From an uncultured Rubrivivax sp. (GTDB taxonomy: Bacteria > Pseudomonadota > Gammaproteobacteria > Burkholderiales > Burkholderiaceae_C), in assembly GCA_937975735.1 (NCBI GenBank), contig CALJUI010000005.1, forward strand, positions 1-18,031: a DNA stretch of 18,031 bases, in the 5' to 3' direction. The notes under the pieces are model-generated. The model had not been told where the DNA came from. It ran no database searches and saw nothing but the letters and a program-made list of their open reading frames with translations. The position numbers and the translations under genes were made by a program. Shown here piece by piece: positions 1 to 8,818 of this stretch (the first letter of the stretch is position 1; each line of letters begins with the position of its first letter).

Positions 1-608
1 CCGGCGGCGACGTGCACGAGATCATCGGCCCGCTGGTGCGGCTGAAGGCGCCCGAATTGCTGATGTTCACGCGCATGACCGGCGATCTCGTCAAGGCGAT
101 GCGCGGCTGCCCGCAGCCGATCGTCGCCGCGATCGACGGCGTCTGCGCCGGCGCCGGCGCGATCATCGCAATGGCCTCGGACCTGCGTCTGGGCACCGCG
201 CGAAGCAAGACGGCGTTCCTGTTCAACCGCGTCGGCCTGGCCGGCTGCGACATGGGCGCCTGCGCGATGCTGCCGCGGATCATCGGCCAGGGCCGCGCCA
301 GCGAACTGCTGTACACCGGCCGTTCGATGTCGGGCGAGGAGGGCGAGCGCTGGGGCTTCTTCAACCGCCTGGCCGAGCCCGCGGCGCTGCTGGTCGAGGC
401 GCAGCGGATGGCCGCCGACCTGGTCGCCGGGCCGACCTTCGCCAACGGCATCACGAAGACGATGCTGCACCAGGAGTGGGCGATGACGATCGAGCAGGCG
501 ATCGAGGCCGAGGCGCAGGCGCAGGCGATCTGCATGATGACCGAGGACTTCAAGCGCGCGTATGAGGCCTTCGTCGCCAAGCAGCGGCCCGTGTTCCAAG
601 GGGACTGA
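1..608 (+). CDS. Enoyl-CoA hydratase/isomerase family protein (5' end missing)
   Basis: This crotonase-fold protein is truncated by the window edge. The frame is open from base 3, and the GTG at base 12 is an internal Val of a GGDVHEI stretch (the usual oxyanion-hole SGGD region), not a start. About 200 residues are visible, out of the roughly 260-270 usual for the family. The second oxyanion-hole loop reads GVCAGAGAIIAMASDLRLG. Where mitochondrial hydratase has its first catalytic Glu (PEITLG), this protein has FNRVGLAG, and GCDMGAC replaces the usual PGAGG loop with the second Glu. The reaction may therefore differ from plain 2-enoyl-CoA hydration. It ends one base before the acyl-CoA dehydrogenase start, so the two are presumably cotranscribed in acyl- or aryl-CoA catabolism. 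A role like that of the hydratase in 2-aminobenzoyl-CoA-type clusters is possible but not shown here. The family call is strong; the substrate is unknown. Confidence 0.9.
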   Translation, partial: GGDVHEIIGPLVRLKAPELLMFTRMTGDLVKAMRGCPQPIVAAIDGVCAGAGAIIAMASDLRLGTARSKTAFLFNRVGLAGCDMGACAMLPRIIGQGRASELLYTGRSMSGEEGERWGFFNRLAEPAALLVEAQRMAADLVAGPTFANGITKTMLHQEWAMTIEQAIEAEAQAQAICMMTEDFKRAYEAFVAKQRPVFQGD

Positions 609-609
609 G

Positions 610-1755
610 ATGGCCCCGCTCGATCATCTCGACTGGCCCTTCTTCGAGCCCCGTCATGGCGACCTGGCGCGCACGCTCGACGCGTGGGCGACCGAGAAGC
701 TGGCCGACGCCCACGGCACCGACGTCGACGCCGAGTGCCGAGCGCTGGTCAAGGCGCTCGGCGCCGACGGCTGGCTCGAGCACGCGGTCGGTGGCGAAGG
801 TCGGACGATCGACACGCGCGCGATCTGCCTGATCCGCGAGACGCTGGCGCGGCATTCGGGCCTGGCCGACTTCGCCTTCGCGATGCAGGGCCTGGGCTCC
901 GGCGCGATCAGCCTGGCCGGTACGCCCGAGCAGCAGCGGCATTACCTGCCGCGGGTGGCGCGCGGGCAGGCGATCGCCGCCTTTGCGCTGTCCGAGCCGG
1001 ACGCCGGCTCCGACGTCGGCGCGATGCAGTGCGCCGCGCGCATCGACGGCGACCATGCCGTGCTCGACGGCGAGAAGACCTGGATCAGCAATGGCGGCAT
1101 CGCCGATTTCTACGTCGTCTTCGCGCGCAGCGGCGAGGGGCTTGGCTCGCGCGGCATCTCGGCCTTCGTGGTCGACGCCGACACGCCGGGGTTCGAGATC
1201 GCCGAGCGCATCGAGGTCATCGCGCCGCACCCGCTGGCGCGGCTGCGCTTCACCCACTGCCGCGTGCCGCTGACGCAGCGCCTCGGCGCCGGCGGTGAAG
1301 GTTTCAAGGTGGCGATGCGCACGCTCGACGTGTTCCGCACCTCGGTCGCGGCGGCGGCGCTCGGCTTCGCCCGGCGCGCGCTGCAGGAAGGCCTGGCGCG
1401 CGCGACCACGCGCCGGATGTTCGGCCAGACCCTGGCCGACTTCCAGCTCTCGCAGGCGAAGCTCGCGCAGATGGCGACGATCATCGACGGCGCGGCATTG
1501 CTGACCTACCGCGCCGCCTGGCAGCGCGACCAGGGCCGCGGCGTGACGAAGGCCGCGGCGATGGCCAAGCTCGCCGCCACCGAAGGCGCGCAGCAGGTCA
1601 TCGACGCCGCGCTGCAGATGTGGGGCGGCCTGGGCGTCGTCAGCGGGCAGCCGGTCGAGCGCCTGTACCGCGAGATCCGCGCGCTGCGGATCTACGAAGG
1701 CGCGACCGAGGTGCAGCAGCTGATCATCGCGCGCGAGCTGCTGAAGGGCGGGTGA
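610..1755 (+). CDS. Acyl-CoA dehydrogenase
   Basis: This is an FAD-dependent acyl-CoA dehydrogenase of 381 residues, the normal size, which introduces the alpha-beta double bond and passes electrons to ETF. The N-terminal helical domain is followed by the FAD/substrate signature FALSEPDAGSD (125-135), the WISNGG beta-barrel segment (158-163) and a C-terminal helical domain. That domain carries RRMFGQTLADFQLSQ (268-282) and IYEGATEVQ (361-369), whose Glu363 sits at the medium/short-chain catalytic-base position. I chose ATG 610 because AAGGGG (598-603) lies 6 nt upstream and the preceding stop is 1 nt away. An in-frame GTG/ATG further upstream would overlap the hydratase gene by about 47 nt. 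The stop overlaps the next start (TGATG). Together with the hydratase it suggests two consecutive beta-oxidation-like steps. The acyl chain is not predictable from sequence. Confidence 0.93.
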   Translation: MAPLDHLDWPFFEPRHGDLARTLDAWATEKLADAHGTDVDAECRALVKALGADGWLEHAVGGEGRTIDTRAICLIRETLARHSGLADFAFAMQGLGSGAISLAGTPEQQRHYLPRVARGQAIAAFALSEPDAGSDVGAMQCAARIDGDHAVLDGEKTWISNGGIADFYVVFARSGEGLGSRGISAFVVDADTPGFEIAERIEVIAPHPLARLRFTHCRVPLTQRLGAGGEGFKVAMRTLDVFRTSVAAAALGFARRALQEGLARATTRRMFGQTLADFQLSQAKLAQMATIIDGAALLTYRAAWQRDQGRGVTKAAAMAKLAATEGAQQVIDAALQMWGGLGVVSGQPVERLYREIRALRIYEGATEVQQLIIARELLKGG

Positions 1756-2108
1756 TGAAGTCCGGCCGCGGCGGCCTCGTCTACTCCACCGAGGGCGGGC
1801 GGATGTGCCCGCGCTGCCGGCGACCGCTCGTGCAGTGCGCCTGCCGCGCGGCGGCGGCCCCGATCAGCGGGGGGCCGGTGCGGGTCGAGCGCTCGTCCAA
1901 GGGACGCGGCGGCAAGATGGTGACGATGGTGCGCGGCCTGTCTCTCGATGCCGAGGCGCTGAGCCTGCTCGGGAAGCGGCTGCGAACCGCCTGCGGCAGC
2001 GGCGGCACGGTCAAGGACGGGGTGGTCGAGGTACAGGGCGACCACGTCGAGCGCGTGCTCGGCCTGCTGCAGGCCGAGGGCCTGCCCGCGAAGCGATCGG
2101 GGGGCTGA
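1755..2108 (+). CDS. yciH: YciH/SUI1 family translation factor (eIF1-like)
   Basis: This 117-residue protein is homologous to E. coli YciH (about 108 aa), a bacterial relative of eukaryotic eIF1 that has been linked to start-site fidelity and stress translation. The N-terminus LVYSTEGGRM matches the family opening. The core carries the SUI1 features KGRGGKMVTMVRGL (49-62) and the closing motif CGSGGTVKDGVVEVQGDH (80-97). Between them is a four-cysteine cluster, CPRC at 18-21 and CAC at 28-30, at a site where E. coli YciH has no cysteines, so a small zinc site is possible. ATG 1755 overlaps the acyl-CoA dehydrogenase stop by one base, with AAGGGCGGG just upstream, so translation is probably coupled. 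Only 7 bp separate its stop from that of the convergent VOC gene. Confidence 0.92.
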   Translation: MKSGRGGLVYSTEGGRMCPRCRRPLVQCACRAAAAPISGGPVRVERSSKGRGGKMVTMVRGLSLDAEALSLLGKRLRTACGSGGTVKDGVVEVQGDHVERVLGLLQAEGLPAKRSGG

Positions 2109-2115
2109 TCCGCGC

Positions 2116-2487
2116 TCAGCGGTGCTGGTCGATCAGCACCGGGTTGCCGTCGGGGTCGGTCAGCATCAGGCTCGCCGGGCCGGTGGTCGACTCGTCGGCC
2201 TCGCTGTCGAGCACGAGGCCGGACGCATGCAGCCGGCGCTGGATCTCGCGCACGTCGGTGAACTCCGGCGTTTCGCCGCACTGCTGGTCCCACCCCGGGT
2301 TGAAGGTCAGCAGGTTGCGTTCGAACATGCCCTGGAACAGGCCGATCACGTGGTCGCGGTTGCGCAGGATCAGCCACTTCTGCGCGATGTCGCCGCCGAC
2401 CGGCTCGAAGCCGAGCTTGGCGTAGAAATCGCGCGAAGCGACGATGTCCTTGACGGCGAGGCTGATCGAGAAGGCGCCGAGGTTCAT
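2116..2487 (-). CDS. VOC superfamily (glyoxalase/bleomycin-resistance fold) protein
   Basis: This is a single-domain vicinal-oxygen-chelate protein of 123 residues. It opens with the typical beta-alpha unit FSISLAVKDIVASRDFYAKLGF (6-27) and ends with the family's terminal strand LMLTDPDGNPVLIDQH (107-122). The metal ligands of glyoxalase I are not all in place: the usual first-strand His is Ser/Ala here, and the last-strand Glu is Asp120. A catalytic function therefore cannot be assigned. ATG 2487 is preferred over a start six codons upstream because GGAGA lies about 7 nt before it. It lies 54 nt downstream of the isocitrate dehydrogenase stop on the same strand and may be read through from it. 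The fold is certain; the function is unknown. Confidence 0.85.
   Translation of the reverse strand: MNLGAFSISLAVKDIVASRDFYAKLGFEPVGGDIAQKWLILRNRDHVIGLFQGMFERNLLTFNPGWDQQCGETPEFTDVREIQRRLHASGLVLDSEADESTTGPASLMLTDPDGNPVLIDQHR
2120..2141. repeat. 8-bp perfect hairpin just past the yciH stop
   Basis: CGGTGCTG (2120-2127) and CAGCACCG (2134-2141) form a perfect 8-bp stem with a 6-nt loop, 11 nt after the yciH stop and inside the last codons of the convergent VOC gene. A competing pair, GCTGATC (2104-2110) with GATCAGC (2131-2137), overlaps it. No T tract follows on either strand. It could slow or end transcription of the acyl-CoA/yciH operon, but it may only reflect coding sequence. Confidence 0.3.
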
Positions 2488-2541
2488 GGGCTGTCTCCGT
2501 GGCACGCCGGTCCATCGTACCCCTGCCGCGCCCGGCCGGGC

Positions 2542-4017
2542 CTACTGCCCCTGCCCCAGCGCGTAGCCGGCCTCGCCGTCGAAGGTGCACAAGTGCTCGG
2601 TCTTGATGAAGTCCAGCCCGCCCTCGGCCAGCCGGCGCAGCAACTCGACGACCTCGAGGTGGCTCACCGCGCGCCCCGCCCCGGCCGGGTCGACGCCGAC
2701 GAAGCGGCAGCGCCAGTGGTCCGTGCAGAAGGTCTCGGGCAGGCCGCCGGGCCAGACCTTGACGCCGCGGTTGGTGATCATCTGCAGCTCGAATGCGGGC
2801 CGGCCCGGTTGCCGCGTCAACGCCGTCAGGCGTCCGGCCAGGTCGCTGGCCATCTGGTCGCCGGCGTGCACGAACACGTCGACGCCGACCATCACCTTGT
2901 CCGCCGGCTCGCGGCGCACCGGCGTGTGCGACGGTGCGCGACGGCCGACCGGCGCGTCGGCGTAGTCGACCGTCTTGAGCTTCAACGGGGCACGGCCCAG
3001 GCGCGCGATGACCTCGTCGGCGAATCGGCGGCAGCCCACCGGCGCGCCGCCGCCGGATGCGGCGAGATCGCCGGTCAACACGCCGTCCTCGACCGTCGCC
3101 AGCCAGGCGTTGTGGACCCGCCCGGCGACCGTGGGTTGGCCGATGTGCACGAGCATCGACACCGCGGCCAGGATCAGGCCGGAGGGGTTGGCGCGGTCCT
3201 GTCCCGCGATGTCCGGCGCGCTTCCGTGGATGGCCTCGAACATCGCCACCGAGTCGCCGATGTTGGCGCTGGGCGCCAGTCCCACCGAGCCCGCGAGTTC
3301 GGCGGCGATGTCGCTGAGGATGTCGCCGTAGAGGTTCGGCGTGACGATCACGTCGTAGCGCTCGGGGCGCGTGGCCATGCGCGCGGCGCCGATGTCGATG
3401 ATCTGGTGGTCGGTCTCCAGGGAGGGGTACTCGGCCGCGATCTCGTCGAAGACGCGATGGAACAGGCCATCGGTCATCTTCATGATGTTGTCCTTGGTCA
3501 TGCAGGTCACGCGCCGGCGCTGGTGCGCGATCGCGTAGTCGAAGGCGAACCGCACGATGCGCTCGCAGCCGGGGCGGGTGATCAGCTTCAGGCACTGGAA
3601 CACCTCGTCGGTCTGTCGGTGCTCGATGCCGGCGTAGAGGTCCTCCTCGTTCTCGCGCACGATGGTCAGGTTCAGCGCCGGATGCCGGGTGGCGACGAAG
3701 GGGTGGTAGCTGACGCAGGGGCGGACGTTGGCGTACAGGCCCAGCGCCTTGCGCAGGGTGACATTCAGGCTCTTGAACCCGCCGCCCTGGGGCGTCGAGA
3801 TCGGGCCCTTCAGCAGCACCCGCGTGCGGCGCAGGCTGGCCCAGCTCTCGGGCGCGATGCCGGCGCTGTGGCCGGCGCGGTAGACGGCCTCGCCGAGCTC
3901 GACGAACTCGGGGGACAGGCGGGCGCCGGCGGCGTCGAGGATGCGCAGCGTCGCGTCCATGATCTCCGGGCCGATGCCGTCGCCGCGGGCGACGGTGATG
4001 GGGGTGGGTGCAGGCAT
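2542..4017 (-). CDS. icd: Isocitrate dehydrogenase, Thermus-type long form, NAD+ predicted
   Basis: This 491-residue enzyme oxidatively decarboxylates isocitrate to 2-oxoglutarate in the TCA cycle. The catalytic half has the decarboxylating-dehydrogenase pattern: VARGDGIGPEIM (9-20), substrate loop KSLNVTLRK with Ser83/Asn85/Arg89, NVRP (Arg99), RENEEDLYAG (Arg121, Tyr128), Lys175 and the metal ligands in YGDILSD (Asp232, Asp236). Residues ~355-491 are the extra C-terminal domain of the Thermus thermophilus enzyme, recognised by VGVDVFV, QMITNRGVKVWP and DHWRCRF, and absent from E. coli Icd. At the coenzyme site HGSAPDIAG, Asp269-Ile270 replace the Lys-Tyr of NADP enzymes, which by family knowledge predicts NAD+. 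ATG 4017 is the first in-frame start at the family N-terminus, though no clear SD precedes it. The gene diverges from a LysR gene, its likely regulator. The family call is firm; the coenzyme is inferred. Confidence 0.92.
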   Translation of the reverse strand: MPAPTPITVARGDGIGPEIMDATLRILDAAGARLSPEFVELGEAVYRAGHSAGIAPESWASLRRTRVLLKGPISTPQGGGFKSLNVTLRKALGLYANVRPCVSYHPFVATRHPALNLTIVRENEEDLYAGIEHRQTDEVFQCLKLITRPGCERIVRFAFDYAIAHQRRRVTCMTKDNIMKMTDGLFHRVFDEIAAEYPSLETDHQIIDIGAARMATRPERYDVIVTPNLYGDILSDIAAELAGSVGLAPSANIGDSVAMFEAIHGSAPDIAGQDRANPSGLILAAVSMLVHIGQPTVAGRVHNAWLATVEDGVLTGDLAASGGGAPVGCRRFADEVIARLGRAPLKLKTVDYADAPVGRRAPSHTPVRREPADKVMVGVDVFVHAGDQMASDLAGRLTALTRQPGRPAFELQMITNRGVKVWPGGLPETFCTDHWRCRFVGVDPAGAGRAVSHLEVVELLRRLAEGGLDFIKTEHLCTFDGEAGYALGQGQ

Positions 4018-4113
4018 GGGGGATCGATGTGGAAGTGGCGATGGCGCCCAGCATCGGGTCTCAAAGAAATCGATGCAAGCAATATGATTGAATAGGTAAC
4101 ATCGAGAAACCCG
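4018..4113. promoter_or_regulatory. Divergent icd/lysR promoter region with nested dyads
   Basis: This 96-bp region is AT-richer than its surroundings and separates two divergent genes. Three roughly concentric inverted repeats are visible. The outer is CATCGGGT (4052-4059) with ACCCGATG (4109-4116, running into the lysR start codon). The middle is TCGATG (4070-4075) with CATCGA (4100-4105). The core is CAAT-ATG-ATTG (4080-4090). Their centres all fall near 4084-4088. LysR regulators usually bind such dyads between themselves and a divergent target, so this is the likely operator. No convincing -35/-10 pair was identified. Confidence 0.55.
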
Positions 4114-5015
4114 ATGAATAACCTGCCTCGCATCCCCGCCACCCTGGTCCAGCTCCGCAGCTTCGAGGCGGTGGCCCGGCTTGGCGGCGTGGTCCGCGCC
4201 GCCGAATCGCTGCACATCGCGCAGCCGACGCTGTCGACCCAGCTCCGCGAACTGTCGGCCTCGCTCGGCATGACGCTCTACGAGCCGCGCGGCCGCGGTC
4301 TGGCGATCACCGCCGAGGGCGAGCTGCTGCTGGCCGCCACGCGGGATCTCTGGGCGCGCTGGCAGCGCCTGGGCGAGGACCTGGCCGCGCTGCGCGGGCT
4401 GGATGCCGGCCGGCTGCAGGTGGCGGCGGTGACGACCGCCGAGTACTTCCTGCCCGAGCTGATCGGCCGGTTCGCCCAGGCCCACCCGGGCGTCGTGATC
4501 GACTTCGTGGTCGAGAACCGGGACGCCGTCGTCGGCCGGCTCAAGCGTGCCGAGGTCGAGCTGGCGGTGATGATGATGCCGCCGACGGACCTGCCGCTGG
4601 CGCGGTGGCCGTTCCTGGAGAACCCGCTGGTCGTCGTCGCGCCGGCCGGTCACCCGCTGACGCGGCGGCGGCGCCTGTCACTCGCCCAGGTGGTCCGCGA
4701 GCCGCTGCTGGCGCGCGAGGCCGGCTCGGGCACGCGGCGGGTGGCCGACATGTTCCTCGGCCAGCGCGGCGTGGCCTGGACCCCGCGCATGGCGCTGGGC
4801 AGCAACGAGGCCATCAAGCACGCGGTGGCGGCAGGCCTGGGGCTGGCGATCCTGTCGCGCCACACGCTCGGGGCCGACCCGGCGGCCGCCGGGCTGGCCG
4901 AGCTCAAGGTGCCCGGCTTCCCGCTGCGCCGCATGTGGCACCTGGTCTGGCGCGAGGACCGGCGGCTGTCGCGACCGGCGCAGGCGCTGCTGAACGACCT
5001 GCGCGGCGCGGCGAC

Positions 5016-5019
<4 letters not shown>
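4114..5019 (+). CDS. LysR-type transcriptional regulator
   Basis: This 301-residue regulator has the standard family length. The N-terminal winged helix-turn-helix spans about residues 11-70 (LRSFEAVARLGGVVRAAESL, AQPTLSTQLRELSASLG, then the wing GRGLAITAEG). The effector-binding domain follows from about residue 90, with VAAGLGLAILSRHTLG near its end. The C-terminus (MWHLVWREDRRLSRPAQALL) resembles the CbbR/RbcR branch of the family, but no carbon-fixation genes are visible. ATG 4114 lies inside the outer operator dyad, and only a weak purine run (GAGAAA) precedes it. It diverges from icd and its TAG stop shares CTAG with the acnA stop, so it most plausibly controls icd and possibly acnA in response to a TCA-cycle acid. 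That role is inferred from position only. Confidence 0.93.
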
Positions 5020-7847
<2,828 letters not shown>

Positions 7848-7878
7848 GGCGGATTCCTCGACGGGGTTGTTTCGAGGC

Positions 7879-7940
7879 ATCGTAGCCAGCTTCATCGGAT
7901 GCGGCCAGATCACGCCCGCTCGGCCGGCAAGGTGATGGCC
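7879..7940 (-). promoter_or_regulatory. Candidate acnA promoter with an upstream dyad
   Basis: Reading towards acnA, an imperfect inverted repeat GGCCATCAC (7932-7940) / GTGATcTGGCC (7903-7913) has one extra base and an 18-nt spacer. It is followed by TACGAT (7879-7884), a fair -10 hexamer; no good -35 stands 17 bp away. A protein bound to the dyad would cover the -35 region, so it could be an operator. The repeat could also fold in RNA if transcription starts further upstream. Confidence 0.3.
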
Positions 7941-7963
7941 GATCGGTTTCGATGCGCTTGCCC

Positions 7964-7986
7964 AGGTGTCGAGATCCCTTACACCT
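7964..7986. promoter_or_regulatory. Dyad AGGTGT-N11-ACACCT, candidate upstream activator site
   Basis: AGGTGT (7964-7969) and ACACCT (7981-7986) form a perfect 6-bp inverted repeat with an 11-bp spacer. Its centre lies about 83 bp before the GG element and about 108 bp before the predicted start of the sigma-54 promoter. That is the usual distance for an enhancer-binding activator such as PrsR. The binding protein is not established here. Confidence 0.4.
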
Positions 7987-8055
7987 CGCCGGGCCCATGC
8001 TGAGGCAGATTCACGGAGGAATGGACAAGTTGTTGTCAATAAAGGAATAAGTGCA

Positions 8056-8072
8056 TTGGTACAAAACTTGCT
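8056..8072 (+). promoter_or_regulatory. Sigma-54 (RpoN) -24/-12 promoter
   Basis: The sequence TTGGTACAAAACTTGCT has GG at 8058-8059 and GC at 8070-8071 separated by exactly 10 bases. It matches the TGGCAC-N5-TTGC consensus except for one C-to-T change. The predicted start is near 8083, giving a leader of about 128 nt to the PEP-CTERM ATG. In several Betaproteobacteria PEP-CTERM genes are switched on by RpoN together with PrsK/PrsR, which fits this placement. Confidence 0.65.
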
Positions 8073-8195
8073 GGCTGGAATTCGAGGCGGGCAGAGCAGT
8101 TCGATAACCTGCGCTGGACTGCCCATGAACTCGAGGTCGTGCCACCGAGGGCGGCCGACGAAGACGATCCAGGCCGACGAGCCGCGGCCACCAGC

Positions 8196-8202
8196 AAGGA
8201 GG
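8196..8202 (+). promoter_or_regulatory. Strong Shine-Dalgarno that fixes the PEP-CTERM start
   Basis: AAGGAGG is followed by 8 nt and then ATG 8211. It decides against the in-frame start at 8139, which would add 24 residues without a signal peptide at the N-terminus. Confidence 0.8.
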
Positions 8203-8210
8203 TCCAGCCC

Positions 8211-8741
8211 ATGAAGTCCATCCAACGCATCCTCGGCGCCTGTGCGCTCGCGGTCGGCATGACCGGTGTGCAGGCCGCCCCGGTGGTGTTCAACGCGACG
8301 GGCGTCGCCGGCGTGTCCGGCTACGTCGAGTTCGACGACAGCCTGTTCGACGGCACGAACTTCCAGTTCCTCGACAACACGGCCATCACCGACCTGATGC
8401 TGACGGTGTTCGGGCAGTCCTACGGGCTGGCCGACGTGGCTGTCGGCGACGACACGATCATGGACTCGTCCGGGTTGATCCCGCGGATCGTCAACGGCGC
8501 CGGCAACCTGGCCGACAACGGCGTGCAGGCGATCTCGTTCTTCCCGGACGGCTACGACGGCACCGCGCTCGACGGCGACGCGTCGCTGGGCATCGGCCCG
8601 TCGGGCGCGCTGGCCAACACGTCGTTCTTCGCCGTGCGCTGGGTCGTCGGCTCGACGACGGTGCCCGAGCCGACCAGCCTGCTGCTGCTCGGCCTGGGGC
8701 TGGCCGGGCTCGGCTGGTCACGGCGCAGGGCCGCGCGCTGA
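8211..8741 (+). CDS. PEP-CTERM sorting domain-containing secreted protein
   Basis: This is a 176-residue exported protein. A signal peptide (residues 1-22, cleavage near VQA-APV) precedes an acidic domain rich in Asp, Gly and Asn (~24-145). The protein ends with the full exosortase signal: VPEP at 151-154, a hydrophobic helix (155-170, SLLLLGLGLAGLGW) and the basic tail SRRRAAR. Such proteins are cut by exosortase (EpsH/XrtA) and go to the cell surface or exopolysaccharide matrix, with roles in floc or biofilm formation. I recognise no named domain in the middle. No exosortase or exopolysaccharide genes lie in the window, so this is a dispersed substrate. Regulation is probably by the sigma-54-type promoter upstream, and a hairpin terminator follows. 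The class is certain; the specific function is unknown. Confidence 0.93.
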   Translation: MKSIQRILGACALAVGMTGVQAAPVVFNATGVAGVSGYVEFDDSLFDGTNFQFLDNTAITDLMLTVFGQSYGLADVAVGDDTIMDSSGLIPRIVNGAGNLADNGVQAISFFPDGYDGTALDGDASLGIGPSGALANTSFFAVRWVVGSTTVPEPTSLLLLGLGLAGLGWSRRRAAR

Positions 8742-8766
8742 CCCGCGGGCGTCCCGCTGCCTGACC

Positions 8767-8797
8767 AGACCCCGGCCTCGGCCGGGGTCTTCGCTTT
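8767..8797 (+). terminator. Intrinsic terminator of the PEP-CTERM gene
   Basis: AGACCCCGGCC (8767-8777) and GGCCGGGGTCT (8780-8790) are perfect 11-bp complements, forming a GC-rich stem with a minimal loop. A short T-rich run, TCGCTTTC, follows on the + strand. It starts 26 nt after the stop and lies between two convergent genes, so it may also block readthrough from the MarC gene, although that side has no T run. Confidence 0.8.
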
Positions 8798-8818
8798 CGG
8801 CGTCGCGACCGCCGCGTG

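Larger units (their letters stand above)
7848..8210. other. 363-bp intergenic region between divergent acnA and the PEP-CTERM gene
   Basis: This is the only gap above 300 bp in the window. From left to right it holds the acnA SD, a candidate acnA -10 and dyad, an AGGTGT/ACACCT dyad, an AT-rich stretch (about 8020-8070) with a sigma-54-type promoter, and an untranslated leader ending in AAGGAGG. The leader has a 9-bp direct repeat GGCCGACGA at 8153-8161 and 8172-8180. Short open frames across it (for example 7966-8214 on +) lack usable SDs and recognisable motifs, so I do not call them genes. Confidence 0.7.

Noticed and set aside
8021..8050. Nine-codon ORF after GGAGGA (a possible leader peptide)
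   Set aside because: The SD-like run abuts the ATG with only one base of spacing, and the ORF lies upstream of the predicted sigma-54 start, so it would not be on that transcript.
8153..8180. GGCCGACGA direct repeat, 19 bp apart, in the PEP-CTERM leader
   Set aside because: Only two short GC-rich copies with no regulatory geometry; likely chance in this composition.
7966..8214. 82-codon + frame in the acnA/PEP-CTERM gap
   Set aside because: It runs over the sigma-54 element and the SD of the next gene, lacks its own SD and has an Arg/Ser/Pro-rich composition typical of shadow frames.
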